Positions 1 to 7,157 of a DNA stretch of 12,106 bases are shown here, piece by piece. This DNA comes from Pseudomonadales bacterium (lineage in GTDB: Bacteria > Pseudomonadota > Gammaproteobacteria > Pseudomonadales > Pseudohongiellaceae). Location of the stretch: NCBI GenBank assembly GCA_022360535.1, contig JAKSCP010000324.1, positions 1-12,106 of the forward strand, given 5' to 3'. The stretch's first letter is position 1; the number at the start of each line of letters is the position of its first letter. Below the pieces are notes generated by a model, which ran no database searches, was not told the origin of the DNA, and saw nothing but the letters and a program-made list of their open reading frames with translations. The translations under genes and the position numbers were made by a program.

Positions 1-1
1 A

Positions 2-334
2 GTGTCGGCGTTTCTGCAAGATCTGGAACGCATTGGTCGAGCAGACGATGTCATGTTGATGGTATTTTCAGAGTTTGGTCGCCGGGTACCGGAAAATGTC
101 AGTCTGGGTACAGACCATGGCGCCGCCAACAATATGTTTGTGATTGGCAACCAGGTAAAAGGTGGTCACTATGGCGAATTACCTTCGCTGACTGCTCTGA
201 ATCCTGAAGACAATCTTGCTTACACTACCGACTTCCGCAGGGTCTATCAGACTGTTATCGAAGGCTGGCTTGGCCATCAGGGTAGCGACAGTTTGTTAAA
301 TGGTCGATTCCAGCCATTCGATATGTTCGCATAG
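2..334 (+). CDS. DUF1501 domain protein, C-terminal fragment
   Basis: This is the last 110 codons of a gene that begins before the window. The GTG at position 2 is most likely an internal valine rather than a start. The fragment shows the conserved DUF1501 C-terminal blocks: a hydrophobic strand leading into SEFGRRVPEN, then GTDHGAANNMFVIG, then a GG-x-YG motif, and finally the TTDFRRVYQTVIEGWLG segment. DUF1501 proteins belong to the alkaline phosphatase/sulfatase-like superfamily. They are usually exported by the Tat system and often lie beside a DUF1800 gene. Neither the signal peptide nor that partner is visible here, because both would be to the left. The biochemical role of the family is not established. 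The family call is confident, the function is not. The gene ends 16 bp before the stop of the convergent CBM9-like/DUF5916 gene. Confidence 0.85.
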   Translation: MSAFLQDLERIGRADDVMLMVFSEFGRRVPENVSLGTDHGAANNMFVIGNQVKGGHYGELPSLTALNPEDNLAYTTDFRRVYQTVIEGWLGHQGSDSLLNGRFQPFDMFA

Positions 335-350
335 CGGAGAAAACTCAGGC

Positions 351-2573
351 TTAGAATCTGAACGTGTAGCGGAATTTGATGCTGAGGTCTGATGAGGCAG
401 TACGAAATGTATTGTCCTGATCCCGATCCTCCAGTCCGTAGTTCAACACGATAAACCCTTCCTGGCCGGCTCTTGGGATCCATTGCAGGCGAGTATTGAT
501 CCCAATCTCTTCCGAGATATTGTCGTACTGAGCGAGTGTGATCCAATACAAGGTTGGTGAGAATGCGACTTGCGTGTTAACGCTGCTGAGGCGGGTTATG
601 AAATCGCCCTGGGGCAATTCGATATCGTTCCAGTCATAGCTTAACGAAGCAATAAACCAGCGTGACTGATTCCAGGTAAACTCACCCCGCATGGCAACTC
701 GCTCACCATTGAAAAAATCACCGGTACGGTAAGTAAACGATCCGGAAAATTCCCGTTGGCCGCCTGTTTCAAATGAGACTTCCTGCTCATCGAACTCATA
801 ACTACCTGGCTGAATAAAAACTTCGTTCCCTGGCTGACGGAAGATCGGAAAGGCATCTAGCACAACTTCCTGGTTGGCATAGTAGGCAAGACTGATACTG
901 TCTCGCCCTGCTGTTTCAAGCTCCGCCAGCCGATAAGCAATCACTTCAGTTTGCAGCCCCCCATCGATCAGCTCGATTCGTTGCATATCAACGCCACCAA
1001 AATAGGATTGAAATGGACCGCTGTTGAAAAAATGCGTGTAACCGAAATCTGCAGTCAGGTCTTCGATATTGGCATTATTAACGAAACCCATAGCGGGATT
1101 GAAATTTTCTTCCACCACCTTGTAACCAAATCGAGTGCGGAATCCCTGGCTTGCAGGCAACGCCACACTGATGCCATAAGAAGAATCATCACCATCCAAC
1201 CCTTCTGTGTCAGATTGTTGATAGAAAACCGTACCTGACATTCGACGATTGTTAGGAAGCTGGTTATTAATGTATTGAAAATCGACACCAGCGACAGAAT
1301 TATCCAAATCGGAAGCAGGATCACCATCCGTAAGGATAAAACCAACCCGTGAGTCCTCCAGAATGTTCGCCGATATGCGTGACACCAAGAGGTCCGTAGC
1401 AGCGACGCCCGGTTGATCGCCCTGTCTGATGGCCAGGGTTCCAATATTGAATCGACCTACCCGCCCGCTGATGCGACCACCATATTCCAAATCTACTGGT
1501 GTGCCACTCGCCGAGAGGCCGAGACGTCTGGAAAAGTATGGCCTGGCGTTTTCCCTGCTGGCGCCGCCAGCCGCGTTGTTACCAGCAGCGATGTTGCTGA
1601 TATTGCCGAATTGAAATAGATCGGAATCGTTGTTAAAGAAGTCTCGACGTTCAGGGAAAAACAGGTTGAAGCGAGTGAGGTTGACTTGCCGGTTGTCTAC
1701 CTCTACCGCAGAAAAGTCGGTATTCACAGTGAGGGCGGCGTTGAGCGATGGTGTTAACCGATAGAACGCATCCAATGAAGGCTCAAAGTTTTCATCTCGA
1801 GTTGTTGGATTGTATCCCCTCTGCCTGATTGCAGCGAAGCTGGGAACTATGTCCAATCCAACGCCTTGATCCATGCCTTCCATCCCGGACATTTCACCCA
1901 TAATGGTTGGGTTGTATTGCCGATCCAAAGAAACCCAGGCCATTTCTTCATTCTTGCGCCTGATACCTCTACCGAAGTTAAACCCCCAGGTATCAATATT
2001 GGGATCGAATGGAAGTGACTTAAAAGGAATTTCGACTTCTGCCACCCAGCTGTTGCCATCAACACTGGTGGCAGTTTCCCAGATCGTATTCCAATTAAGA
2101 CTAAACTGAGTTGGAGTTGTGTAGAGGGCGTCATGTCGGACACCATTCAGGTTCGTTTCGAACCGATAACCAGCGCGGCCCTGATTGAAGGGGTCAAGTA
2201 TAATTACTAGACGATCATCAAACGGAAGCCCTTGCCCATGACGAATGGTAGGAGCCGAAATCAGGTTCGGTTCACTGTCGTACATCCTGGCACCGACATA
2301 GAGAGCATCCGAGGTATAGACGACGTAGAGTTCCGTCGGTTCAGAAGGTACCGCGTGATCTCCGGGCCGGTTCTGATGAAAATCGACCACTAGATTGGCC
2401 TGTTGCCACACTTCATCGTCCAGCACACCGTCAAGCACCGGGGGGCTGTCCACGCGCACAGCTCTGAAGCTCTTTGCCTCGACCAGACTCTGCTCGATTT
2501 CCTCTTGTGCGAGAGCCGCGCCTGTGGTGAAGAGCATGGCAAATAACAGCGGTAGTGGATATGATCTAATCAT
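351..2573 (-). CDS. CBM9-like / DUF5916 outer-membrane protein
   Basis: A 740-residue exported protein. Residues 1-22 form a signal peptide with likely cleavage after ALA. Residues about 38-230 match the carbohydrate-binding family 9-like fold, with the hallmark DGVLDDEVW at 48-56 and the downstream YVVYTSDALYVGARMYD strand pair. The remainder, about residues 240-740, is the DUF5916 region: alternating aromatic and polar beta-strand sequence with a SAVEVDNRQVNLTRFNLFFPE-type segment, ending in the aromatic C-terminus FRYTFRF. A terminal Phe after alternating hydrophobics is the usual Bam-recognition signal of outer-membrane beta-barrels, so I infer that the protein sits in the outer membrane with the CBM9-like domain in the periplasm. 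Annotation pipelines often call it a hydrolase or carbohydrate-binding protein, but substrate and activity are unknown. It is read divergently from the dienelactone hydrolase gene. No clear Shine-Dalgarno lies before the ATG. Confidence 0.88.
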   Translation of the reverse strand: MIRSYPLPLLFAMLFTTGAALAQEEIEQSLVEAKSFRAVRVDSPPVLDGVLDDEVWQQANLVVDFHQNRPGDHAVPSEPTELYVVYTSDALYVGARMYDSEPNLISAPTIRHGQGLPFDDRLVIILDPFNQGRAGYRFETNLNGVRHDALYTTPTQFSLNWNTIWETATSVDGNSWVAEVEIPFKSLPFDPNIDTWGFNFGRGIRRKNEEMAWVSLDRQYNPTIMGEMSGMEGMDQGVGLDIVPSFAAIRQRGYNPTTRDENFEPSLDAFYRLTPSLNAALTVNTDFSAVEVDNRQVNLTRFNLFFPERRDFFNNDSDLFQFGNISNIAAGNNAAGGASRENARPYFSRRLGLSASGTPVDLEYGGRISGRVGRFNIGTLAIRQGDQPGVAATDLLVSRISANILEDSRVGFILTDGDPASDLDNSVAGVDFQYINNQLPNNRRMSGTVFYQQSDTEGLDGDDSSYGISVALPASQGFRTRFGYKVVEENFNPAMGFVNNANIEDLTADFGYTHFFNSGPFQSYFGGVDMQRIELIDGGLQTEVIAYRLAELETAGRDSISLAYYANQEVVLDAFPIFRQPGNEVFIQPGSYEFDEQEVSFETGGQREFSGSFTYRTGDFFNGERVAMRGEFTWNQSRWFIASLSYDWNDIELPQGDFITRLSSVNTQVAFSPTLYWITLAQYDNISEEIGINTRLQWIPRAGQEGFIVLNYGLEDRDQDNTFRTASSDLSIKFRYTFRF

Positions 2574-2594
2574 CTGTAGGTACGAGTATTGATT

Positions 2595-2624
2595 TTTATC
2601 GTTCTATCGGCGGATGGGCGCCAA
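2595..2624 (-). promoter_or_regulatory. Weak sigma70-like promoter for the DUF5916 gene
   Basis: On the minus strand a -35-like TTGGCG (plus 2619-2624, 4 of 6 consensus bases) and a -10-like GATAAA (plus 2595-2600, 4 of 6) are separated by 18 bp. The implied transcript would start near 2588 and leave a leader of about 15 nt before the ATG at 2573. The -35 lies inside the inverted repeat at 2618-2629. The match is modest and could be chance. No comparably good promoter is seen on the plus strand for the divergent operon; a TTGACT at 2656-2661 lacks a good partner -10. Confidence 0.25.
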
Positions 2625-2629
2625 GGCGC
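2618..2629. repeat. Interrupted palindrome in the divergent intergenic region
   Basis: GCGCC-AA-GGCGC is a perfect 5-bp inverted repeat with a 2-bp centre. It lies between the two divergently transcribed genes and overlaps the candidate -35 of the minus-strand gene. Position and symmetry would suit a repressor site for a dimeric regulator, but the arms are short, no regulator gene is in the window, and no second copy was noticed. Confidence 0.3.
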
Positions 2630-2695
2630 GAATTCTAGCAATTGTCCTCTGTGCATTGACTTCCTGACACACAAAATTTCATTTCCTGATTCAAC

Positions 2696-3418
2696 ATGAT
2701 CGAACGCGAGCTGGATATCTCAACCCGTGATGGAGCGATGAATACATTCATCACACACCCCGAGGAAGGAGGGCCTCATCCGGTCATTCTTTTTCTGATG
2801 GATGCTCCAGGTAAGCGTGGCGAGTTGCACGATATGGCACGGCGGCTGGGCACCGCTGGCTACTATGTGATGTTGCCGAACCTTTACTACCGACGAGTAC
2901 GAGAGTATCGAATCGCCGAGTCAACTCGGGAAGAGATGCATGAGCATATGGATTCCTTGTCCAACGCTATGGTATGCGATGACATCAGTGAGCTCCTGCA
3001 ATTTGCCGACGGTGATCACGCAGCCCGTGATGGTAAGGTCGGTTGCGTCGGTTATTGCATGAGCGGCCCCTTTGCCTTTGCGGCGGCTGCCCGTTTCTCC
3101 GATCAGATAGCAGCAGGCGCCTCGCTGCATGGAGTAAGGCTCTATTCGGAGGCGGACGACTCCCCCCATCTGGACGCACACAAGATCACTGGCGAGATGT
3201 ATTTCGGTTGCGCAGAAACAGACGAATACGCACCCCGGGAAATGGTGGCGGCATTAGAAGCACATCTGGCCTCCACTAACATAAACTATCGGGTGGAATG
3301 GTATCCCGGCACTGAACACGGGTTCGTGTTTCCGAAAAGAATCGGCAAATACGACAAAGCTGCGGCCGAGCGGCACTGGGAACGCCTGTTTGCGCTCTTC
3401 GAACGCCAACTGAAGTAG
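2696..3418 (+). CDS. Dienelactone hydrolase-family alpha/beta hydrolase
   Basis: A 240-residue cytoplasmic alpha/beta hydrolase of the usual length for this family, with no signal peptide. The catalytic triad is readable: the nucleophile elbow GYCMSG carries Cys121, the acid is Asp176 in the AETDEYAP stretch, and His208 lies in GTEHGF. This order and spacing follow the dienelactone hydrolase pattern (Cys123/Asp171/His202 in the classical enzyme). The N-terminal block with MDAPGKRGELHDMARRL and YYVMLPNLYYR is also typical. The segment where the classical enzyme carries its Glu36 has an Asp in MDAPG, so the true substrate may not be a dienelactone; family members hydrolyse various small esters and lactones. 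The ATG is chosen because the conserved first strand follows at once, although no good ribosome binding site precedes it. It is the first gene of the six-gene plus-strand run, with 75 bp to the next gene. Confidence 0.88.
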   Translation: MIERELDISTRDGAMNTFITHPEEGGPHPVILFLMDAPGKRGELHDMARRLGTAGYYVMLPNLYYRRVREYRIAESTREEMHEHMDSLSNAMVCDDISELLQFADGDHAARDGKVGCVGYCMSGPFAFAAAARFSDQIAAGASLHGVRLYSEADDSPHLDAHKITGEMYFGCAETDEYAPREMVAALEAHLASTNINYRVEWYPGTEHGFVFPKRIGKYDKAAAERHWERLFALFERQLK

Positions 3419-3449
3419 TCCAGAGCCTGAATCGAGCGCGTAGTATTCA

Positions 3450-3478
3450 TTACCGAGTAAACTAACAAGTTATATATA
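3450..3478 (+). promoter_or_regulatory. Possible internal promoter before the nitronate monooxygenase gene
   Basis: The 75-bp gap between the first two operon genes is AT-rich. It holds TTACCG (3450-3455) and TATATA (3473-3478) with a 17-bp spacer, followed by a strong ribosome binding site. The -35 match is poor (3 of 6), so this is only a candidate secondary promoter. Confidence 0.22.
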
Positions 3479-3480
3479 GA

Positions 3481-3489
3481 AGAAGGAAA
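3481..3489 (+). promoter_or_regulatory. Strong ribosome binding site
   Basis: AGAAGGAAA lies about 5-8 nt before the ATG at 3494 and fixes that start. It is clearly stronger than the site of the gene before it. Confidence 0.6.
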
Positions 3490-3493
3490 TCTA

Positions 3494-4462
3494 ATGGCAA
3501 TACCTGAATGCATGCAAGGACGCCTGTCGATCCCAGCAGTGGGCGCCCCACTGTTTATCATCTCCAATCCAGACCTGGTCATCGCCCAGTGCAAAGCCGG
3601 TGTGGTGGGGGCATTTCCGGCCCTTAATGCGCGGCCTGCAGAAGTATTGGATGAATGGCTTACCCGTATCGATGAAGAACTGGACGCCCACAATCAGGCA
3701 AACCCCGACAATCCAGCGGCCCCCTATGCTGTGAACCAGATTGTGCACGGATCCAATGATCGACTCATGCATGACGTGGAACTCTGTGTAAAACATAAAG
3801 TCCCGGTGGTTATCACATCGTTGGGGGCGCGCCCGGAGGTGTTTGAAGCCATCCATTCCTATGGCGGCATCTGCTTACACGATGTCATTAATGATCGGTT
3901 TGCGCGCAAGGCCATCGAGAAAGGAGCCGATGGACTGATCTGCGTCGCGGCTGGCGCTGGTGGTCATGCGGGCACACTCTCCCCGATGGCCTTTATTCAT
4001 GAGATTCGCGAATGGTTCGACGGTCCCGTGCTCCTGTCCGGCGCTATTGCGACCGGCGATGGCATCCTGGCCGCACAAGCCATGGGGGCCGATCTTGCGT
4101 ACATTGGCTCTGCTTTCATCGCTACAAAAGAGGCCAATGCTGACCCTGCATACAAACAGGCTCTGGTTGATAATGCGGCGAATGACATTGTCTACACCAA
4201 TTTATTCACCGGAGTGCATGGTAATTATCTCAAGCCTTCTATTGAAAAGGCTGGCCTGGATCCGGACAACCTGCCTGAAAGTGACCCGAGCGCCATGAAT
4301 TTCGGATCCGGTGGCAGCAGCAAGTCCAAAGCCTGGCGAGATATCTGGGGTTGTGGTCAGGGCATAGGAGCAATCAAGGAAGTGGCATCCACAGCACAGT
4401 TGGTAGGTAGACTGGAGGCAGAATATAACGCAGCGCGACAGCGGGTATTAAAAGCCAGCTAA
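3494..4462 (+). CDS. Nitronate monooxygenase family protein
   Basis: A 322-residue TIM-barrel flavoprotein of the nitronate monooxygenase (former 2-nitropropane dioxygenase) family. These enzymes use FMN and oxygen to oxidise alkyl nitronates, which detoxifies nitroalkanes such as propionate 3-nitronate. Visible signatures are the N-terminal GAPLFIISNPDLV barrel strand, the glycine-rich AGAGGHAG segment with His158 (the catalytic-histidine position in the family), the FMN-phosphate region around residues 180-215 containing LLSGAIATGDGI and IGSAFIATKEA, and the C-terminal KAWRDIWGCGQGIGAI block. No signal peptide is present, so it is cytoplasmic. The family name is secure. The substrate is not, because many members act on other compounds or are uncharacterised. 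It lies 9 bp upstream of the DoxX gene, which suggests co-translation. Confidence 0.9.
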   Translation: MAIPECMQGRLSIPAVGAPLFIISNPDLVIAQCKAGVVGAFPALNARPAEVLDEWLTRIDEELDAHNQANPDNPAAPYAVNQIVHGSNDRLMHDVELCVKHKVPVVITSLGARPEVFEAIHSYGGICLHDVINDRFARKAIEKGADGLICVAAGAGGHAGTLSPMAFIHEIREWFDGPVLLSGAIATGDGILAAQAMGADLAYIGSAFIATKEANADPAYKQALVDNAANDIVYTNLFTGVHGNYLKPSIEKAGLDPDNLPESDPSAMNFGSGGSSKSKAWRDIWGCGQGIGAIKEVASTAQLVGRLEAEYNAARQRVLKAS

Positions 4463-4471
4463 ATCGAATGG

Positions 4472-4897
4472 ATGACTAAAACCATGATCGAAACCTTTGA
4501 AAAACTCTGTATCACCAGTGGTCGCGTCCTACTTGGGGTGTACTTTATCTTGCCAGGTATAAGCAAAATCACAGGCTGGGAACAAAACGTTCAGTACATG
4601 GCCGATCATGGCATGGTATTTATCCCCTTCTTTCTGGTGCTTACCATCATTATTCAGATTGGTGGCGGCTTTGCCATGGTGGCTGGTTATCAAACCAAGT
4701 TCATTGCCTTTATCCTGGCAGGGCTTACTCTGGTGATCAGTCTCGTTATGCATGACTTCTGGACAATGCCAGCAGGTGAACTGCAAACTAATCACGAACT
4801 TCAGAACTTCGTGAAAAATCTGGCCATCATGGCCGGGCTGCTGGCAGTAGCAGGACTTGGAGGCGGCGCCTGGAGCCTGGATCACAAACGGAGTTAA
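4472..4897 (+). CDS. DoxX family membrane protein
   Basis: A 141-residue integral membrane protein with four predicted helices at about residues 14-31, 48-68, 72-93 and 114-134, the standard DoxX layout. Family features include an Arg at the start of helix 1 (GRVLLG), a GISKITGW turn after it, the VMHDFW segment at the end of helix 3, and QNFVKNLAIMAGLL opening helix 4. DoxX proteins sit in the cytoplasmic membrane. They have been linked to quinone or thiol redox processes and to partner oxidoreductases, but most have no assigned reaction. The ATG at 4472 follows the previous stop by 9 bp; another ATG at 4484 would remove four residues and cannot be excluded. Its place directly behind an FMN oxidoreductase gene suggests a functional pairing (inference). 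Confidence 0.88.
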   Translation: MTKTMIETFEKLCITSGRVLLGVYFILPGISKITGWEQNVQYMADHGMVFIPFFLVLTIIIQIGGGFAMVAGYQTKFIAFILAGLTLVISLVMHDFWTMPAGELQTNHELQNFVKNLAIMAGLLAVAGLGGGAWSLDHKRS

Positions 4898-4912
4898 CTC
4901 GAAGTAAAATAA

Positions 4913-4918
4913 GAGGAG
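4913..4918 (+). promoter_or_regulatory. Strong ribosome binding site
   Basis: GAGGAG sits 7 nt before the ATG at 4926. It lies in the 28-bp gap after DoxX, supports that start, and makes the full signal peptide part of the product. Confidence 0.65.
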
Positions 4919-4925
4919 AGCCCTC

Positions 4926-6338
4926 ATGCTGAAACATCGCTTCACTGATCGATTAGCAGCACTATCGCTAACTCTGGCGACATTCACTGCTTCCGCAGTC
5001 GCCCAAGATAACTCTCTGGAACAAGACGTCGACGACATCTTAAGTGCCTGGAATACCACAGCGAGTCCGGGTGCTGCAGTGGCCTATGTTGAGAATGGCG
5101 AGACAGTCTTCAAGAAGGCCTATGGCCTGGCCAATCTGGAACATCGTATCGCCTGGACCACGGACACGGTGTCCGATCTGGGATCGGTGTCCAAACAATT
5201 CACTGGATTTGCCCTGGCACTGCTTGCTGAACAGGGAAAACTCAGCCTGGACGATGACATTCGCCAGCACTTACCGAATCTACCTGACCTGGGCGAAACC
5301 ATCACTATCAAGAACCTTTTTCATCATACGTCGGGCTTACGAGAAATCTATAACACTCTCTACATGGTTAATCGTAAACCCGGCGACATCATCTTCCAGG
5401 AAGATGCCCAGACACTTGTGCAGTACCAAACCAAACTGCAATTCGAACCCGGCTCTCAATACCTTTACAACAATACTGAATACATGCTGCTTGCTGATAT
5501 CGTTGAATCCGTATCCGGGCAGCAATTCCATGAATGGATGGATGAGAACATCTTCGCCCCACTCGATATGAACGACACAGTGATCATGCATCGTCAGCGT
5601 CAGGTCATTCCGCGAGTTGCAACATCTTATGTAAAGGATCTCGAAGGTGTCTTCACACAACGTTATGACAACAGCACGCTCCAGGGTGGCGGTGGTATTT
5701 ACTCCACAGTGGAAGATATGACCAGGTGGATTGCGAATTTTACTAACCACACCGTAGGAACCGAACGCACATTTAAAACCCTTACTGAATCCGGTGTTCT
5801 CAACAATGGAGAGTCTCTGGACTACGGGCTCGGCATTTCAGTCGATATGATCGGAGATGTTGAACGTTGGAGCCACGGTGGATCGAGCGCCGGTTATCGC
5901 TCCATGTTGGTCTACCTGCCCGAATACGAAAGGGGCTACATCTTTCAAACGAGCACGCCATCTAATGGTGTGCCCGCAGCAAAACTCAGCCAGGCGTTCC
6001 TTGGTGATGTACTGCCAGTCCCTGATACCGAACTCAATCCAGATCGACCTCAATTACCCGAAGCAGTCGCACTCGAAAACCCGGCAATTTATCAAGGTCG
6101 CTACCTGAGCGATGAATTAGAGGCGTTCTACTCCATCAATCTGGAGGGAGACACGCTCAGCCTATTCCACAGATGGCTTGGGGAGTTCGATCTACGCTAC
6201 ACCGGCGAAGACACTTTCCTGCTGCTGGGTCGCGGCGGATCATTAACTTTCAGTCGTGATTCAGAAAATGATGTTAACGGCTTTGTTTTCGATAACGGGC
6301 GCACTATCGGTGTTGAGTTTCGGCGCATAGAACAGTGA
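4926..6338 (+). CDS. Exported serine hydrolase, beta-lactamase class C fold
   Basis: A 470-residue serine hydrolase of the beta-lactamase/penicillin-binding-protein-like (Pfam Beta-lactamase) family. Residues 1-26 form a signal peptide ending SAVAQ, so it acts in the periplasm or is secreted. The three active-site elements are present: SVSK at 87-90 (nucleophile Ser87, Lys90), Y181-N-N183 for the Y-x-N motif, and H317-G-G319 in place of KTG, as in class C-like esterases and D-aminopeptidases. A C-terminal domain of about 95 residues (from roughly 375) follows the catalytic domain and may be a lipocalin-like extension found in related proteins. Members include esterases, peptidases and transesterases. 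Sequence alone does not make it an antibiotic-resistance enzyme, and I would not call it one. It sits 28 bp after DoxX and 14 bp before the transporter gene, inside the presumed operon. Confidence 0.88.
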   Translation: MLKHRFTDRLAALSLTLATFTASAVAQDNSLEQDVDDILSAWNTTASPGAAVAYVENGETVFKKAYGLANLEHRIAWTTDTVSDLGSVSKQFTGFALALLAEQGKLSLDDDIRQHLPNLPDLGETITIKNLFHHTSGLREIYNTLYMVNRKPGDIIFQEDAQTLVQYQTKLQFEPGSQYLYNNTEYMLLADIVESVSGQQFHEWMDENIFAPLDMNDTVIMHRQRQVIPRVATSYVKDLEGVFTQRYDNSTLQGGGGIYSTVEDMTRWIANFTNHTVGTERTFKTLTESGVLNNGESLDYGLGISVDMIGDVERWSHGGSSAGYRSMLVYLPEYERGYIFQTSTPSNGVPAAKLSQAFLGDVLPVPDTELNPDRPQLPEAVALENPAIYQGRYLSDELEAFYSINLEGDTLSLFHRWLGEFDLRYTGEDTFLLLGRGGSLTFSRDSENDVNGFVFDNGRTIGVEFRRIEQ

Positions 6339-6352
6339 TCTAAGGCCAGACT

Positions 6353-7120
6353 ATGCAATCTCTGACAGAGTGGTTTGGTCTCAATCAAGAGCTATTGTGG
6401 TTCACTACGATAGCGGTCGATCTTAGTTTCGCGATCCTGCTTTACCGACTGTTCGGGCGGCAAGGCCTGTACGCGAGTATCGTTATCAGTTTGCTGCTGG
6501 CAAACCTGCAAGGACCCAAGCTCACTGAAATCTTTGGCCTGCAGACCAGTATGGGTGTCATCCTGTATTCCAGCATCTACTTTGCCACTGACCTGCTTAG
6601 CGAACGCTATGGCAAAGCGGAAGCAACCCGGGCCGTGATGATTGGCTTCACGGTCAGCGTCATCATCATCGTGATGATCAGCATTAGCTTGATGTACTTA
6701 CCGGCGACCGCCCCCGAGACTGCAGCGCTCGCTGAAAACATGCATGCAGCGACCGCAACGCTCTTTGACTTCACGCCTCGCTTCGTGCTCGGTTCACTCC
6801 TGGCCTATCTCATCAGTCAACGATTCGATGTGTGGATGTTCCACCTGATAAAACACAAAACTCAGGGTCGACATCTTTGGCTACGCAACAATGTCTCAAC
6901 CATGTGCTCGCAAGCTCTGGATACACTGATCTATGGCATTGTCGTCTGGTGGGGTGTGGTCGATTTTGTGACCGCCATGCAATTAGCACTGGCGAAATAC
7001 TTTTTCAAAGTTATTATTGCGATGGTAGATACGCCATTCATCTATCTCGCCCGAGAATGGGATGTCGGCGATAAAGACTGGGTGGCATCGAGAGTCGATG
7101 CGCAGCGCAGCCCAGCCTGA
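6353..7120 (+). CDS. yhhQ: Queuosine precursor transporter, YhhQ/VUT family
   Basis: A 255-residue inner-membrane protein with six to seven hydrophobic helices (about residues 14-32, 38-52, 65-80, 95-117, 142-157, 188-205 and 212-232). Family signatures are the NLQGPKLTEIFGL loop, the FATDLLSERYGK motif after helix 3, and the SLLAYLISQRFDVWMF and LWLRNNVSTMCSQALDT segments. E. coli YhhQ imports the queuosine precursors preQ0/preQ1, and this family (formerly DUF165) is annotated on that basis. Transport by this protein is inferred from similarity. The ATG at 6353 follows the previous stop by 14 bp and has AAGG about 7 nt upstream. No other queuosine genes are in the window, so its place among detoxification-like genes is unexplained. 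The ORF ends in TGA (7118-7120), which shows that TGA still serves as a stop codon here. Confidence 0.88.
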   Translation: MQSLTEWFGLNQELLWFTTIAVDLSFAILLYRLFGRQGLYASIVISLLLANLQGPKLTEIFGLQTSMGVILYSSIYFATDLLSERYGKAEATRAVMIGFTVSVIIIVMISISLMYLPATAPETAALAENMHAATATLFDFTPRFVLGSLLAYLISQRFDVWMFHLIKHKTQGRHLWLRNNVSTMCSQALDTLIYGIVVWWGVVDFVTAMQLALAKYFFKVIIAMVDTPFIYLAREWDVGDKDWVASRVDAQRSPA

Positions 7121-7157
7121 CTTTTTCATCGATAGTTCAACTAATTAGGGGTTATCT

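Noticed and set aside
335..350. Terminator between the convergent DUF1501 and DUF5916 genes
   Set aside because: The gap holds no GC-rich hairpin or T-run. The TCAG/CTGA match nearby has only four pairs.
951..1238. Plus-strand open frames inside the DUF5916 gene (for example 951-1238)
   Set aside because: They run antisense through a gene with clear domain signatures, and their translations show no family features.
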